From positions 186,001 through 250,000 of the forward strand of contig CANMIL010000002.1 in the NCBI GenBank assembly GCA_947497895.1: a stretch of DNA of 64,000 bases, written 5' to 3'. Below, in pieces: positions 36,527 through 43,617 of the stretch (position 1 is its first letter; each line of letters starts with the position of its first letter). Both the position numbers and the translations under genes were made by a program. The DNA comes from an uncultured Tenacibaculum sp. Lineage in GTDB: Bacteria; Bacteroidota; Bacteroidia; Flavobacteriales; Flavobacteriaceae. The notes beneath the pieces are model-generated. The model was given only the letters and a program-made list of their open reading frames with translations. It did no database searches and was not told the DNA's origin.

Positions 36527-36590
36527 CGGAAAATAACAATAAAAATGACGGATATCCCCTTTAATAGTTTGTAAAGCTGGTATACATTTG
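36527..36590 (+). promoter_or_regulatory. Element and promoter of small RNA 2
   Basis: CGG at 36527 and 36549, TCCCCTTTA, and -7 box TACATTTG at 36583-36590, 34 bp after the second CGG. Confidence 0.75.
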
Positions 36591-36594
36591 CAGC

Positions 36595-36668
36595 ATCACT
36601 CATCAAAAGTGAGCGGATAATTTAAGGGGAAACAAACCTTCTGGGGATTCAAACTAGGAGGTTTTTTT
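36595..36668 (+). ncRNA. Predicted small RNA 2 of the tandem array
   Basis: Same core as RNA 1 with one change near the 5' end (CAGCATC for CAGTATC). Terminator stem at 36635-36642 with 36656-36663 and a T run. Confidence 0.7.
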
Positions 36669-36714
36669 ATGTTCAAAAATGAGATGTGCTTAAAAATGAT
36701 GAAATCTTGGCTTG

Positions 36715-36778
36715 CGGAAAATAACAATAAAAATGACGGATATCCCCTTTAGTAGTTTGTAAAGCTGATATATATTTG
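36715..36778 (+). promoter_or_regulatory. Element and promoter of small RNA 3
   Basis: CGG at 36715 and 36737, TCCCCTTTA, and -7 box TATATTTG at 36771-36778, 34 bp after the second CGG. Confidence 0.75.
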
Positions 36779-36782
36779 CAGT

Positions 36783-36857
36783 ATCACTCATCAAAAGTGA
36801 GCGGATAATTTAAGGGGAAACAAACCTTCTGGGGATTCAAACTAGGAGGTTTTTTTT
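36783..36857 (+). ncRNA. Predicted small RNA 3 of the tandem array
   Basis: Core identical to RNA 1 as far as I can compare by eye. Terminator stem at 36823-36830 with 36844-36851, followed by a T run. Confidence 0.7.
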
Positions 36858-36903
36858 ATGTTCAAAAATGAGATGTGTTTAAAAATGATGAAATCTTAGC
36901 TTG

Positions 36904-36967
36904 CGGAAAATAACAATAAAAATGACGGATATCCCCTTTAGTAGTTTGTAAAGCTAGTATACATTTG
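36904..36967 (+). promoter_or_regulatory. Element and promoter of small RNA 4
   Basis: CGG at 36904 and 36926, TCCCCTTTA, and -7 box TACATTTG at 36960-36967, 34 bp after the second CGG. Confidence 0.75.
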
Positions 36968-36971
36968 CAGT

Positions 36972-37045
36972 ATCACTCATCAAAAGTGAGCGGATAATTT
37001 AAGGGGAAACAAACCTTCTGGGGATTCAAACTGGAAGGTTTTTTT
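36972..37045 (+). ncRNA. Predicted small RNA 4 of the tandem array
   Basis: Same core, but the terminator's right arm is GGAAGGTT instead of AGGAGGTT. Both changes keep the stem with AACCTTCT paired (a T-G becomes T-A and a T-A becomes T-G), which points to selection on the hairpin. Confidence 0.7.
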
Positions 37046-37275
37046 GTATTTATAGTTTATATGTTACTAAGAAACTAAATAGTAATTCTTCTCCTCTCAT
37101 CAGAAAACATAAAAAGCTTCTTTCTAATACTATCATCTTAAGTATAAGTTTTACAGTTTGTTTGTTAAAGTGTTTAAAATCAGTGTTTTTTATTGGTTTT
37201 ATTTTCCGTTGTTTAATTGAGAAATAAAAAAGAATCCTTTTTAGAGGGACTTTTTTTTAGAAAAGTCACAAAAAG
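37046..37275. other. Gene-free spacer between the RNA array and the small peptide gene
   Basis: 230 bp, AT-rich, no ORF with coding character. An imperfect terminator-like hairpin (GAATCC..GGGACTTTTTTTT) ends near 37258. Confidence 0.4.
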
Positions 37276-37340
37276 CGGAAAAACACAAAATATATAGCGG
37301 TTTTCCCCTTTTTTGTGTCTGATTATCAGTGGTATATTTG
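37276..37340 (+). promoter_or_regulatory. Element and promoter of the 33-residue peptide gene
   Basis: CGG at 37276 and 37298 (22 bp apart), TTT, TCCCCTTTT, and -7 box TATATTTG at 37333-37340, 35 bp after the second CGG. The arrangement matches the small RNA promoters although surrounding bases differ. Confidence 0.72.
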
Positions 37341-37393
37341 TAGTGTTGTTTTTTTAAACACAATAATTCAAGGGAAATTTAAATTTTATTACA

Positions 37394-37495
37394 ATGGGAA
37401 AATTATTACTAAAAAAAGTCAATGAAGCATTTGGTAACTTGTTAGCAGCATTAGCTGAATTTGGAAAAGGAGCAAGTTATGCTTTAAGACACTAA
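37394..37495 (+). CDS. 33-residue amphipathic peptide
   Basis: Too short for the ORF track. It reads MGKLLLKKVNEAFGNLL then AALAEFGKGASYALRH, a likely amphipathic helix with net positive charge and no signal peptide. It has its own promoter with the CGG-N19-CGG element, a 54-nt leader with a small hairpin and TTCAAGGGAAAT (similar to the TTTAAGGGGAAAC of the RNAs), and a terminator 35 bp after the stop. A signalling, toxin-like or membrane-active role is possible; none is shown. Confidence 0.6.
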   Translation: MGKLLLKKVNEAFGNLLAALAEFGKGASYALRH

Positions 37496-37529
37496 GAAGA
37501 CTGATCTAACCAAATCAATCATTTAAAAG

Positions 37530-37562
37530 ACCTTTCAGGAAACATTTTCTGAAAGGTTTTTT
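37530..37562 (+). terminator. Terminator of the 33-residue peptide gene
   Basis: Stem ACCTTTCAG/CTGAAAGGT, loop of ten bases, six Ts. Confidence 0.88.
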
Positions 37563-37704
37563 ATTTTGATATAAATTGTAAATTGCTAGAGGTGAATCAA
37601 ACTAATCATATTATATACTAAAATATTTATATGATAATACTAAATTAATCTCGTAATCATCACTTTTTAGAAATGAAAAGACGATTTAACTTAAACCTAT
37701 TCAT

Positions 37705-39189
37705 GTGGAAAAAAAGTATATCATTGCCCTAGACCAAGGTACTACAAGCTCAAGAACAGTAATAATTGACAGTAACGGAGACATCATTGGAATGAGTCAG
37801 AAGGAGTTTACCCAAATTTTTCCTGAGTCGGGATGGGTTGAACATGATCCAATGGAAATTTTAGAAACGCAGCTTCATACTTTTAAAGAGGTTGTTAAAC
37901 AGAGTAATATAAAAATATCTGAAGTTGCTGGAATCGGTATTACCAATCAACGTGAAACCGCGGTTGTTTGGAATAAACATACTGGAAAACCAGTTTATAA
38001 TGCTATTGTTTGGCAAGATAAAAGAACCGCTGATGTATGTAATGAGCTTAAAAAAAATGGTTTCGTTGAGCATATTAAGAAAACTACAGGTTTGGTTATT
38101 GATAGTTATTTTTCTGCAACTAAAATTCACTGGATTTTAAATCATGTTGAAGGCGCTCAAGAAGAAGCTGAAAAAGGCAACTTATTATTTGGAACAATAG
38201 ATACTTGGCTATTATGGAATTTAACTGAAGGTAAAGTTCATGCAACTGATTATAGTAATGCTTCAAGAACAATGCTTTATGATATTAGAAACTTAAATTG
38301 GGATGATAAACTTTTAAAGGAATTAAATATTCCAAAAAGCATGTTACCAGAAGTAAAACCATCATCTTTTCTTTATGGAAATTTTGAGTTCGATGGTGTT
38401 GAACTTCCAATAGCGGGTATTGCTGGAGACCAGCAAGCCGCTCTTTTTGGTCAAGCTTGTTTTGCTAAAGGAGAAGGTAAAAACACTTATGGAACAGGTT
38501 GTTTTATGTTATTAAATACTGGAGAAGATTTGGAGTATTCCAATAATGGATTACTAACAACTATTGCATGGGGTATTGATAATAAAATATATTATGCATT
38601 AGAAGGAAGTGTGTTTGTAGCGGGATCAGCAATACAATGGTTAAGAGATGGTTTAGAGCTTATTAAAACAGCTTCTGAAAGTGAGGTATATGCAAATAAA
38701 ATAGAGGGAGAGAATCCTGTATATGTTGTGCCTGCATTTGCTGGTTTGGGTGCACCTTATTGGGATATGAATGCAAGAGGTGCGGTTTTTGGTTTAACTA
38801 GAGATACTGGCAAAGAGCATTTAATAAAGGCAACCTTAGATTCCTTGGCTTATCGGGTGAAGGATGTTCTTTTAGTCATGCAAAAAGATAGTAAAACTCA
38901 ATTAACATCTTTAAAGGTAGATGGAGGAGCATGTGCGAACAATACATTAATGCAGTTCCAAGCGGATTTATTAAACGTAGTTGTAGAAAGACCCGAAATT
39001 ATAGAAACTACTGTTATGGGAGCTGCCTATTTAGCGGGAATTTGTGTAGGTATTTGGAGTTTGGAAGATATTGAAAACAATAGAAAATTAAGCTCTGAGT
39101 TTTATTCAAATATCTCTGAAGAAAAAAGGAGTAGATTATACAATAAATGGTTAAAGGCTGTAGAAAGAACTAAGGATTGGATAGACTAA
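37705..39189 (+). CDS. glpK: Glycerol kinase
   Basis: Phosphorylates glycerol to glycerol 3-phosphate, the substrate of GlpD. 494 residues of the FGGY family, normal length: N-terminal [14 protein letters not shown] (phosphate loop), [33 protein letters not shown], the ATP-domain [11 protein letters not shown] and [19 protein letters not shown]. The start is GTG at 37705; an overlapping ATG two bases upstream is in another frame. No glpF is adjacent. The gene is the last of the glpD-island-glpK stretch. Confidence 0.96.
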   Translation: MEKKYIIALDQGTTSSRTVIIDSNGDIIGMSQKEFTQIFPESGWVEHDPMEILETQLHTFKEVVKQSNIKISEVAGIGITNQRETAVVWNKHTGKPVYNAIVWQDKRTADVCNELKKNGFVEHIKKTTGLVIDSYFSATKIHWILNHVEGAQEEAEKGNLLFGTIDTWLLWNLTEGKVHATDYSNASRTMLYDIRNLNWDDKLLKELNIPKSMLPEVKPSSFLYGNFEFDGVELPIAGIAGDQQAALFGQACFAKGEGKNTYGTGCFMLLNTGEDLEYSNNGLLTTIAWGIDNKIYYALEGSVFVAGSAIQWLRDGLELIKTASESEVYANKIEGENPVYVVPAFAGLGAPYWDMNARGAVFGLTRDTGKEHLIKATLDSLAYRVKDVLLVMQKDSKTQLTSLKVDGGACANNTLMQFQADLLNVVVERPEIIETTVMGAAYLAGICVGIWSLEDIENNRKLSSEFYSNISEEKRSRLYNKWLKAVERTKDWID

Positions 39190-39286
39190 AAGGTACTGAA
39201 ATAGAGTAAAAAATAACTATAACCTAATTGGATAATTGGAAGGCTTTAATTTTTTTATTGAGTTTATTTAATAACATATTGTAACT

Positions 39287-39367
39287 GTCAACCTGAACTT
39301 GTTTCAGGTTCTCATCATAAATGTATATTTTATGCATTAAGAGATTCCGAAATAAATTCGGAATGAC
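39287..39367. repeat. Dispersed hairpin repeat after glpK
   Basis: An 81-bp element bounded by GTCA and TGAC. It contains two hairpins: CCTGAA..TTCAGG (39292-39308) and TTCCGAA..TTCGGAA (39345-39363). Sequences of the form cctgaacttgtttcagg...ttcggaatgac are, from memory, recurrent intergenic repeats in Bacteroidetes. Probably a REP/MITE-type element. Confidence 0.65.
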
Positions 39368-39440
39368 GCAAATATTGTTATTAGGGTTAATAACTGATAA
39401 TCATGTTTTTTAAATCATCCAGTAATAAAAACGTAAATAA

Positions 39441-39986
39441 ATGGCAAAGTTCTATGAGTCAATAAACAAAAGAGTAAAAGAGTTTATTGAACAACAAAAA
39501 ATGTTCTTCGTGGCTACTGCTCCTAAGGAAGGAAGAATAAATCTCTCTCCAAAAGGAATGGATACATTTAAAATACTTGACGATAAAAAAGTAGCTTGGT
39601 TAAGTGTTACTGGAAGTGGTAACGAAACATCGGCACACCTTTTAGAAAATGGAAGAATAACCATAATGTTCTGTGCTTTTAATGGAGCACCCAATATTGT
39701 TCGAATTTATGGTTCGGCTATTGAAGTATTGCCAGGAGATGAGGAATGGAGTCAGTATATTTCTCTTTTTCCAGAACTTCCAGGTACTCGCCAAATATTT
39801 CTAGTAAATGTTGAAACAATCCAAACCTCTTGTGGAATGTCGCTTCCTTATTATGAATATCAAGGTGAAAGAGAACAATTGAATGATTGGGCAGTAGGTA
39901 AAGGAGAAGATGGTATTAATACGTATTGGGAAGAAAGAAATCAAGTAAGTATTGACGGACTGAAAACAAAACTTTACAAAGACTGA
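39441..39986 (+). CDS. Pyridoxamine 5'-phosphate oxidase-like flavin-binding protein
   Basis: 181 residues with the split-barrel FMN fold: MFFVATAPKEGRINLSPKGM near the N-terminus, VAWLSVTGSGNETSAHLLEN, ITIMFCAFNGAPNIVRIYG. Family members bind FMN, F420 or haem and many have no known substrate; this is not PdxH itself, whose C-terminal signature is lacking. Residues YWEERNQVSIDGLKTKLY close the protein. It stands alone. Confidence 0.85.
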   Translation: MAKFYESINKRVKEFIEQQKMFFVATAPKEGRINLSPKGMDTFKILDDKKVAWLSVTGSGNETSAHLLENGRITIMFCAFNGAPNIVRIYGSAIEVLPGDEEWSQYISLFPELPGTRQIFLVNVETIQTSCGMSLPYYEYQGEREQLNDWAVGKGEDGINTYWEERNQVSIDGLKTKLYKD

Positions 39987-40018
39987 TAAAAGTCATATTC
40001 TAGACTATTTATTGTACC

Positions 40019-40026
40019 TAATTTTG
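40019..40026 (+). promoter_or_regulatory. Candidate -7 box for the 44-residue membrane protein
   Basis: TAATTTTG matches TAnnTTTG, 17 bp before the small ATG. Confidence 0.4.
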
Positions 40027-40043
40027 TCGTAAAGATATACGAT

Positions 40044-40178
40044 ATGAAGCAATTAGTTAATATTCCATTAGTTTCATGGACCAATGGAGCCATTATGATG
40101 ATTGTATTTGGTATTGTTAGTTTAGGGTTAGTAGCGACTCTTCTAATTTTAATGAATACTGGAAAAAAGAAGGAGTAG
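40044..40178 (+). CDS. 44-residue single-span membrane protein
   Basis: Too short for the ORF track. It begins MKQLVNIPLVSWTNGAIMM and continues as one strong hydrophobic helix (IVFGIVSLGLVATLLILM) ending in NTGKKKE, a positive cytoplasmic tail. A promoter box lies 17 bp before it and a 16-bp perfect terminator stem follows, so the unit looks real. Small proteins of this type can tune transporters or oxidases; nothing here tells which. Confidence 0.6.
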   Translation: MKQLVNIPLVSWTNGAIMMIVFGIVSLGLVATLLILMNTGKKKE

Positions 40179-40211
40179 CTATTGATTTAGTGATTTTTAA
40201 TAGTTGATTGT

Positions 40212-40258
40212 AAGAAGTGTTCTAAAAACCGGGTTGTTTTTCTTTTAGAACACTTCTT
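40212..40258. terminator. Bidirectional terminator between converging genes
   Basis: Perfect 16-bp stem AAGAAGTGTTCTAAAA/TTTTAGAACACTTCTT with a 15-base loop. It serves the small membrane protein gene (+) and the acyl-CoA dehydrogenase (-), which ends 12 bp away. Confidence 0.85.
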
Positions 40259-40269
40259 CTATTTTGTGC

Positions 40270-41448
40270 TTACTTGAAAGCATTTAGTCCAGTAATATCT
40301 AATCCAGTTATTAATAAGTGAATATCGTGTGTTCCTTCATAAGTTACCACACTTTCTAGGTTCATAGAATGCCTCATTATAGAGTAATCTCCTGTAATAC
40401 CCATACCGCCTAAAATCTGTCGAGCTTCACGAGCTATTTTTAAGGCCATTTCAACATTATTTCTTTTTGCCATAGAAATTTGAGCAGAAGAAGCCCTACC
40501 TTCATTTTTCAAAACTCCCAGTCTCCATGTTAAGAGTTGAGCTTTGGTAATTTCAGTAATCATTTCGGCAAGTTTCTTTTGTTGAAGTTGGAATTGAGCA
40601 ATAGGCTTTCCAAATTGAGTACGTTCTTTAGCATAACGTAAAGCAGTGTCATAACAGTCCATCGCGGCACCCAATGCTCCCCATGATATTCCGTATCTAG
40701 CAGAATCTAAACATTTTAAAGGAGCTCCAAGTCCTGATTTTCCTTCTAATAAATTTTCTTTTGGAACTTTCACATTATCAAAGATTAATTCACCTGTGAT
40801 TGAGGCTCTTAACGACCATTTGTTGTGTGTTTCTGGAGTAGAAAAACCTTCCATTCCTCGTTCAACAATTAATCCGTGAATTCTTCCTTCTTCATTCTTA
40901 GCCCAAACAACAGCAATATTTGCTATAGGAGAATTAGAGATCCACATTTTCGCACCATTTAACAAGTAATGGTCGCCCATATCTTTATATTTGGTTTCCA
41001 TTCCTCCAGGATTCGATCCATGATTTGGCTCCGTTAAACCAAAACAACCAATCCATTCGCCACTGGCAAGTTTAGGTAAGTATTTTTTCTTTTGAGCTTC
41101 ATTTCCATAGTTGAAAATAGGCCACATTACCAATGAAGATTGCACTGAAGCTGTAGAACGTATTCCACTATCACCTCTTTCGAGCTCTTGCATAATTAAA
41201 CCATATGAAATTTGATCTAACCCAGCACCTCCATACTCCTCAGGAATATAAGGACCAAAAGCACCCACTTCGGCAAGACCACCCACAAGAACTTCTGGAA
41301 ATTTTGAACGTTGTGCATAATCTTCAATAATAGGAGAAAGATTTTTCTTTACCCATTCACGTGTCGTATCACGCACTAATTTATGCTCTTCAGAAAGTAA
41401 ATCATCGACACCGTAGTAGTCAGGAGCTTGAAATAAATCAGGTTTCAT
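40270..41448 (-). CDS. Glutaryl-CoA dehydrogenase-type acyl-CoA dehydrogenase
   Basis: 392-residue FAD enzyme. Acyl-CoA dehydrogenase landmarks: CFGLTEPNHGSNPGGM (FAD-binding), NGAKMWISNSPIANIAVVWA, RYGISWGALGAAMDCYD, ERTQFGKPIAQFQLQQKKLA, and the C-terminal catalytic Glu in VTYEGTHDIHLLI. The RSTASVQSSLVMWPI segment and the SPIAN variant point to glutaryl-CoA dehydrogenase (lysine/tryptophan breakdown) rather than a fatty-acid enzyme. Monocistronic, divergent from rnpA. Confidence 0.9.
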   Translation of the reverse strand: MKPDLFQAPDYYGVDDLLSEEHKLVRDTTREWVKKNLSPIIEDYAQRSKFPEVLVGGLAEVGAFGPYIPEEYGGAGLDQISYGLIMQELERGDSGIRSTASVQSSLVMWPIFNYGNEAQKKKYLPKLASGEWIGCFGLTEPNHGSNPGGMETKYKDMGDHYLLNGAKMWISNSPIANIAVVWAKNEEGRIHGLIVERGMEGFSTPETHNKWSLRASITGELIFDNVKVPKENLLEGKSGLGAPLKCLDSARYGISWGALGAAMDCYDTALRYAKERTQFGKPIAQFQLQQKKLAEMITEITKAQLLTWRLGVLKNEGRASSAQISMAKRNNVEMALKIAREARQILGGMGITGDYSIMRHSMNLESVVTYEGTHDIHLLITGLDITGLNAFK

Positions 41449-41571
41449 AAGTCTATTTTTAAGTTAATAAATTCATTGATTTTGAAAGATTTTAACAAAA
41501 TCAGTGAATATGTTAAAATATTGGTTCTTTCAAAAATACTTAAAAAAATGGTTATTCCTAACTGGTTTGCG

Positions 41572-41579
41572 TATGTTTG
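41572..41579 (+). promoter_or_regulatory. Candidate -7 box for rnpA, leaderless position
   Basis: TATGTTTG matches TAnnTTTG and ends six bases before the rnpA ATG at 41586. No TTTG at the right distance upstream. Confidence 0.4.
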
Positions 41580-41585
41580 TACATT

Positions 41586-41969
41586 ATGAGATTTACTTTA
41601 GGAAGAGAGGAGCGATTAAAAAGTAGAAAATTAATAGGGAAATTATATGAAGAAGGAAAATCGATTAAAGTTTTTCCTCTGCGCATGGTTTATTTACAAA
41701 CCGAACATACTTCAAATTATCCTGCTCAGGTAGGTGTTTCTGTTCCCAAGCGGAATTTTAAAAGAGCAGTTGATAGAAATAGAATAAAAAGACTCTTAAG
41801 AGAAAGTTATCGCAAAGAGAAGCATACTATTTATTCAGAAGCCGACAAACCATTTGTGTTTATGATTTCTTATCTTGCAAAAGATGAATGGAAATATGCT
41901 GATATTGAGATGAAAATGAAAAAATTATTGTCGAATTTTATAACTGAAATTAATAAAGATGAAAAATAA
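41586..41969 (+). CDS. rnpA: Ribonuclease P protein component
   Basis: Protein subunit of RNase P, which matures tRNA 5' ends. 127 residues. The signature VGVSVPKRNFKRAVDRNRIKR (shown partly as SVPKRNFKRAVDRNRIKR) with LLRESYR is present. I use ATG 41586 (MRFTLGREERLKSRK), the normal family start, instead of the track's TTG 41577. rpmH is not next to it, unlike in many bacteria; instead an S41 protease overlaps its last 11 bases. Confidence 0.93.
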   Translation: MRFTLGREERLKSRKLIGKLYEEGKSIKVFPLRMVYLQTEHTSNYPAQVGVSVPKRNFKRAVDRNRIKRLLRESYRKEKHTIYSEADKPFVFMISYLAKDEWKYADIEMKMKKLLSNFITEINKDEK

Positions 41970-43584
41970 GAAGTTTGTTATTTGGGGTTTGATAGCCATC
42001 GTAGGAGTATTTTTCTCGTTTCAGTCACGATTCTTTGAAATAGCTAAACAAATTGAAATTTATAACAATTTGTTTAAGGAAATCAATATGAATTATATTG
42101 ATGAGGTTAATCCAGGCGATTTAACCGATAAGGCTATTAAAAATACACTAAGAAATTTAGATCCCTATACAAATTTTTACAACGAACAAGATGTTGAGGA
42201 TGCTAGAATACGAAGGGAAGGAGAATACGGTGGTATAGGAGTAATGACTTACTATACGAAAAAAGGAATTATTCTTTCCGAAATTTATAAAGGTTTTCCA
42301 GCGGATAAAGCTGGGTTAAAACCGGGAGATGTGATTGTTGAAGTTGATGGTCAATCTTTACTAGGTTTAGAAAATGAACAACTGTCTCAAATGCTTAAAG
42401 GATCTCCAGGGAAAGAAGTTTCGATTAAAGTCGTTAGCAACAATGAAACGAAAGAAATTAAAATAGAACTTGATAAGGTTGTCGTGAATCCAGTACCATT
42501 TTTCGATATGATTGATGAGGAAACTGGTTACGTCGTATTAACGCGTTTTATCAGTAGAAAAGCAACAGAAGAGGTCAAAAAAGCGATTGAGTCATTAAAG
42601 GAAAGGGGAATGACAAAATTGGTTTTCGATTTAAGGAGTAATCCAGGAGGATCCCTTTTCGATGCTATCAATATTACCAATTTATTTATTCCGAAGGGAG
42701 AAAGAGTTGTTGATACCAGAGGAAAAATTAGAAAAAACAGTCGTGTTTACAAAACAAGTAGAGCACCATTGGATACCGAAATGCCAGTTGTAGTTTTGAT
42801 TGACGACAGATCAGCTTCTGCTTCTGAAATTGTATCTGGAGCTTTACAAGATTACGACAGAGCGGTAGTTTTAGGAAAACGCTCTTTTGGTAAAGGATTG
42901 GTTCAACGTTATTACGAGTTGACCTATGGAACTCAAGCAAAAATTACTATTTCAAAGTACTATACACCAAGTGGTCGTTGTATTCAAGAATTAGATTATG
43001 CGAATAGAGATCCTAAAACAGGAAAAGTACCAAAGTTTTCTGATGGAGAGGTTTCTTCTTTTAAAACAAAAAATGGAAGAACTGTTTATGATGGAGGAGG
43101 TGTAACACCAGATGTAAAGTCAGAATTTTCTGATAAAAATGAAACAACTAAAACTCTTTTAAAGTCTAGAGCAGTCTTTAGTTTTGCTAACGATTACATT
43201 AGGAAAAAGGGAGTTGTTGATTCTTTGAGTTATCAATTTGATGATCTAGGGTTTAATGAGTTTACAAACTATTTGTTAACAAAAGACACCACTTTTGTAA
43301 CCAAGGAAGAAAGATTATTTAAAAAAGCTTACAAAGGAATTAAAGACAACGATAAAATAAAAAGTGAATATGAAAATCTTCAACTAAAATTGAAACAGGA
43401 AAAAGTAAAAGAAATCAGTAAGAATAAAGATGTACTTATGGCGCGCCTCGAAAAAGAGATTATAAAAAACTCTTTTTACAGAGAAGGAATGTACAAGTAT
43501 CAATTACAGAATGATGAGATAATTAAGCAAGCTGTAGATTTATTAAAAAACACCAAAAAGTATAACGCTATTCTTAAAAAATAA
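41959..43584 (+). CDS. S41 family C-terminal processing protease
   Basis: 541-residue periplasmic Ser/Lys protease. One N-terminal hydrophobic segment (FVIWGLIAIVGVFFSF) anchors or exports it. A PDZ domain (GIGVMTYYTKKGIILSEI to GDVIVEVDGQSL, residues about 90-165) precedes the protease core: LRSNPGGSLFDAINITNLF, catalytic Ser in DDRSASASEIVSGAL, and Lys in GKRSFGKGLVQ. CtpA-like. Overlap with rnpA means cotranscription; this order is common in flavobacteria. Confidence 0.93.
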   Translation: MKNKKFVIWGLIAIVGVFFSFQSRFFEIAKQIEIYNNLFKEINMNYIDEVNPGDLTDKAIKNTLRNLDPYTNFYNEQDVEDARIRREGEYGGIGVMTYYTKKGIILSEIYKGFPADKAGLKPGDVIVEVDGQSLLGLENEQLSQMLKGSPGKEVSIKVVSNNETKEIKIELDKVVVNPVPFFDMIDEETGYVVLTRFISRKATEEVKKAIESLKERGMTKLVFDLRSNPGGSLFDAINITNLFIPKGERVVDTRGKIRKNSRVYKTSRAPLDTEMPVVVLIDDRSASASEIVSGALQDYDRAVVLGKRSFGKGLVQRYYELTYGTQAKITISKYYTPSGRCIQELDYANRDPKTGKVPKFSDGEVSSFKTKNGRTVYDGGGVTPDVKSEFSDKNETTKTLLKSRAVFSFANDYIRKKGVVDSLSYQFDDLGFNEFTNYLLTKDTTFVTKEERLFKKAYKGIKDNDKIKSEYENLQLKLKQEKVKEISKNKDVLMARLEKEIIKNSFYREGMYKYQLQNDEIIKQAVDLLKNTKKYNAILKK

Positions 43585-43617
43585 AACGATTGTATAACCT
43601 AATATTTGATTAAGCAT

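Larger units (their letters stand above)
36337..37047. repeat. Four tandem 188-189 bp repeats
   Basis: Four head-to-tail units with first CGG at 36339, 36527, 36715 and 36904 (periods 188, 188, 189). Each unit contains TTGCGGAAAATAACAATAAA, ATGACGGATATCCCCTTTA, a TAnnTTTG box, an invariant 60-nt core (GTGAGCGGATAATTTAAGGG and flanks) and a terminator hairpin. Differences cluster in promoter spacers, the nn positions of the -7 box, and post-terminator spacers. Confidence 0.95.

Noticed and set aside
36337-37047. CRISPR array
   Set aside because: Units are 188-189 bp, almost wholly conserved and lack variable spacers; no cas genes are present.
36337-37047. Assembly artefact from collapsed or repeated reads
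   Set aside because: The four units differ in promoter spacers, -7 box bases, post-terminator spacers and one terminator arm, and one period is 189 rather than 188; these are not identical copies.
36337-37562. Type I toxin-antitoxin with antisense RNAs to the 33-residue ORF
   Set aside because: The RNAs are on the same strand and similar to, not complementary to, the peptide leader; I keep only a shared-partner idea.
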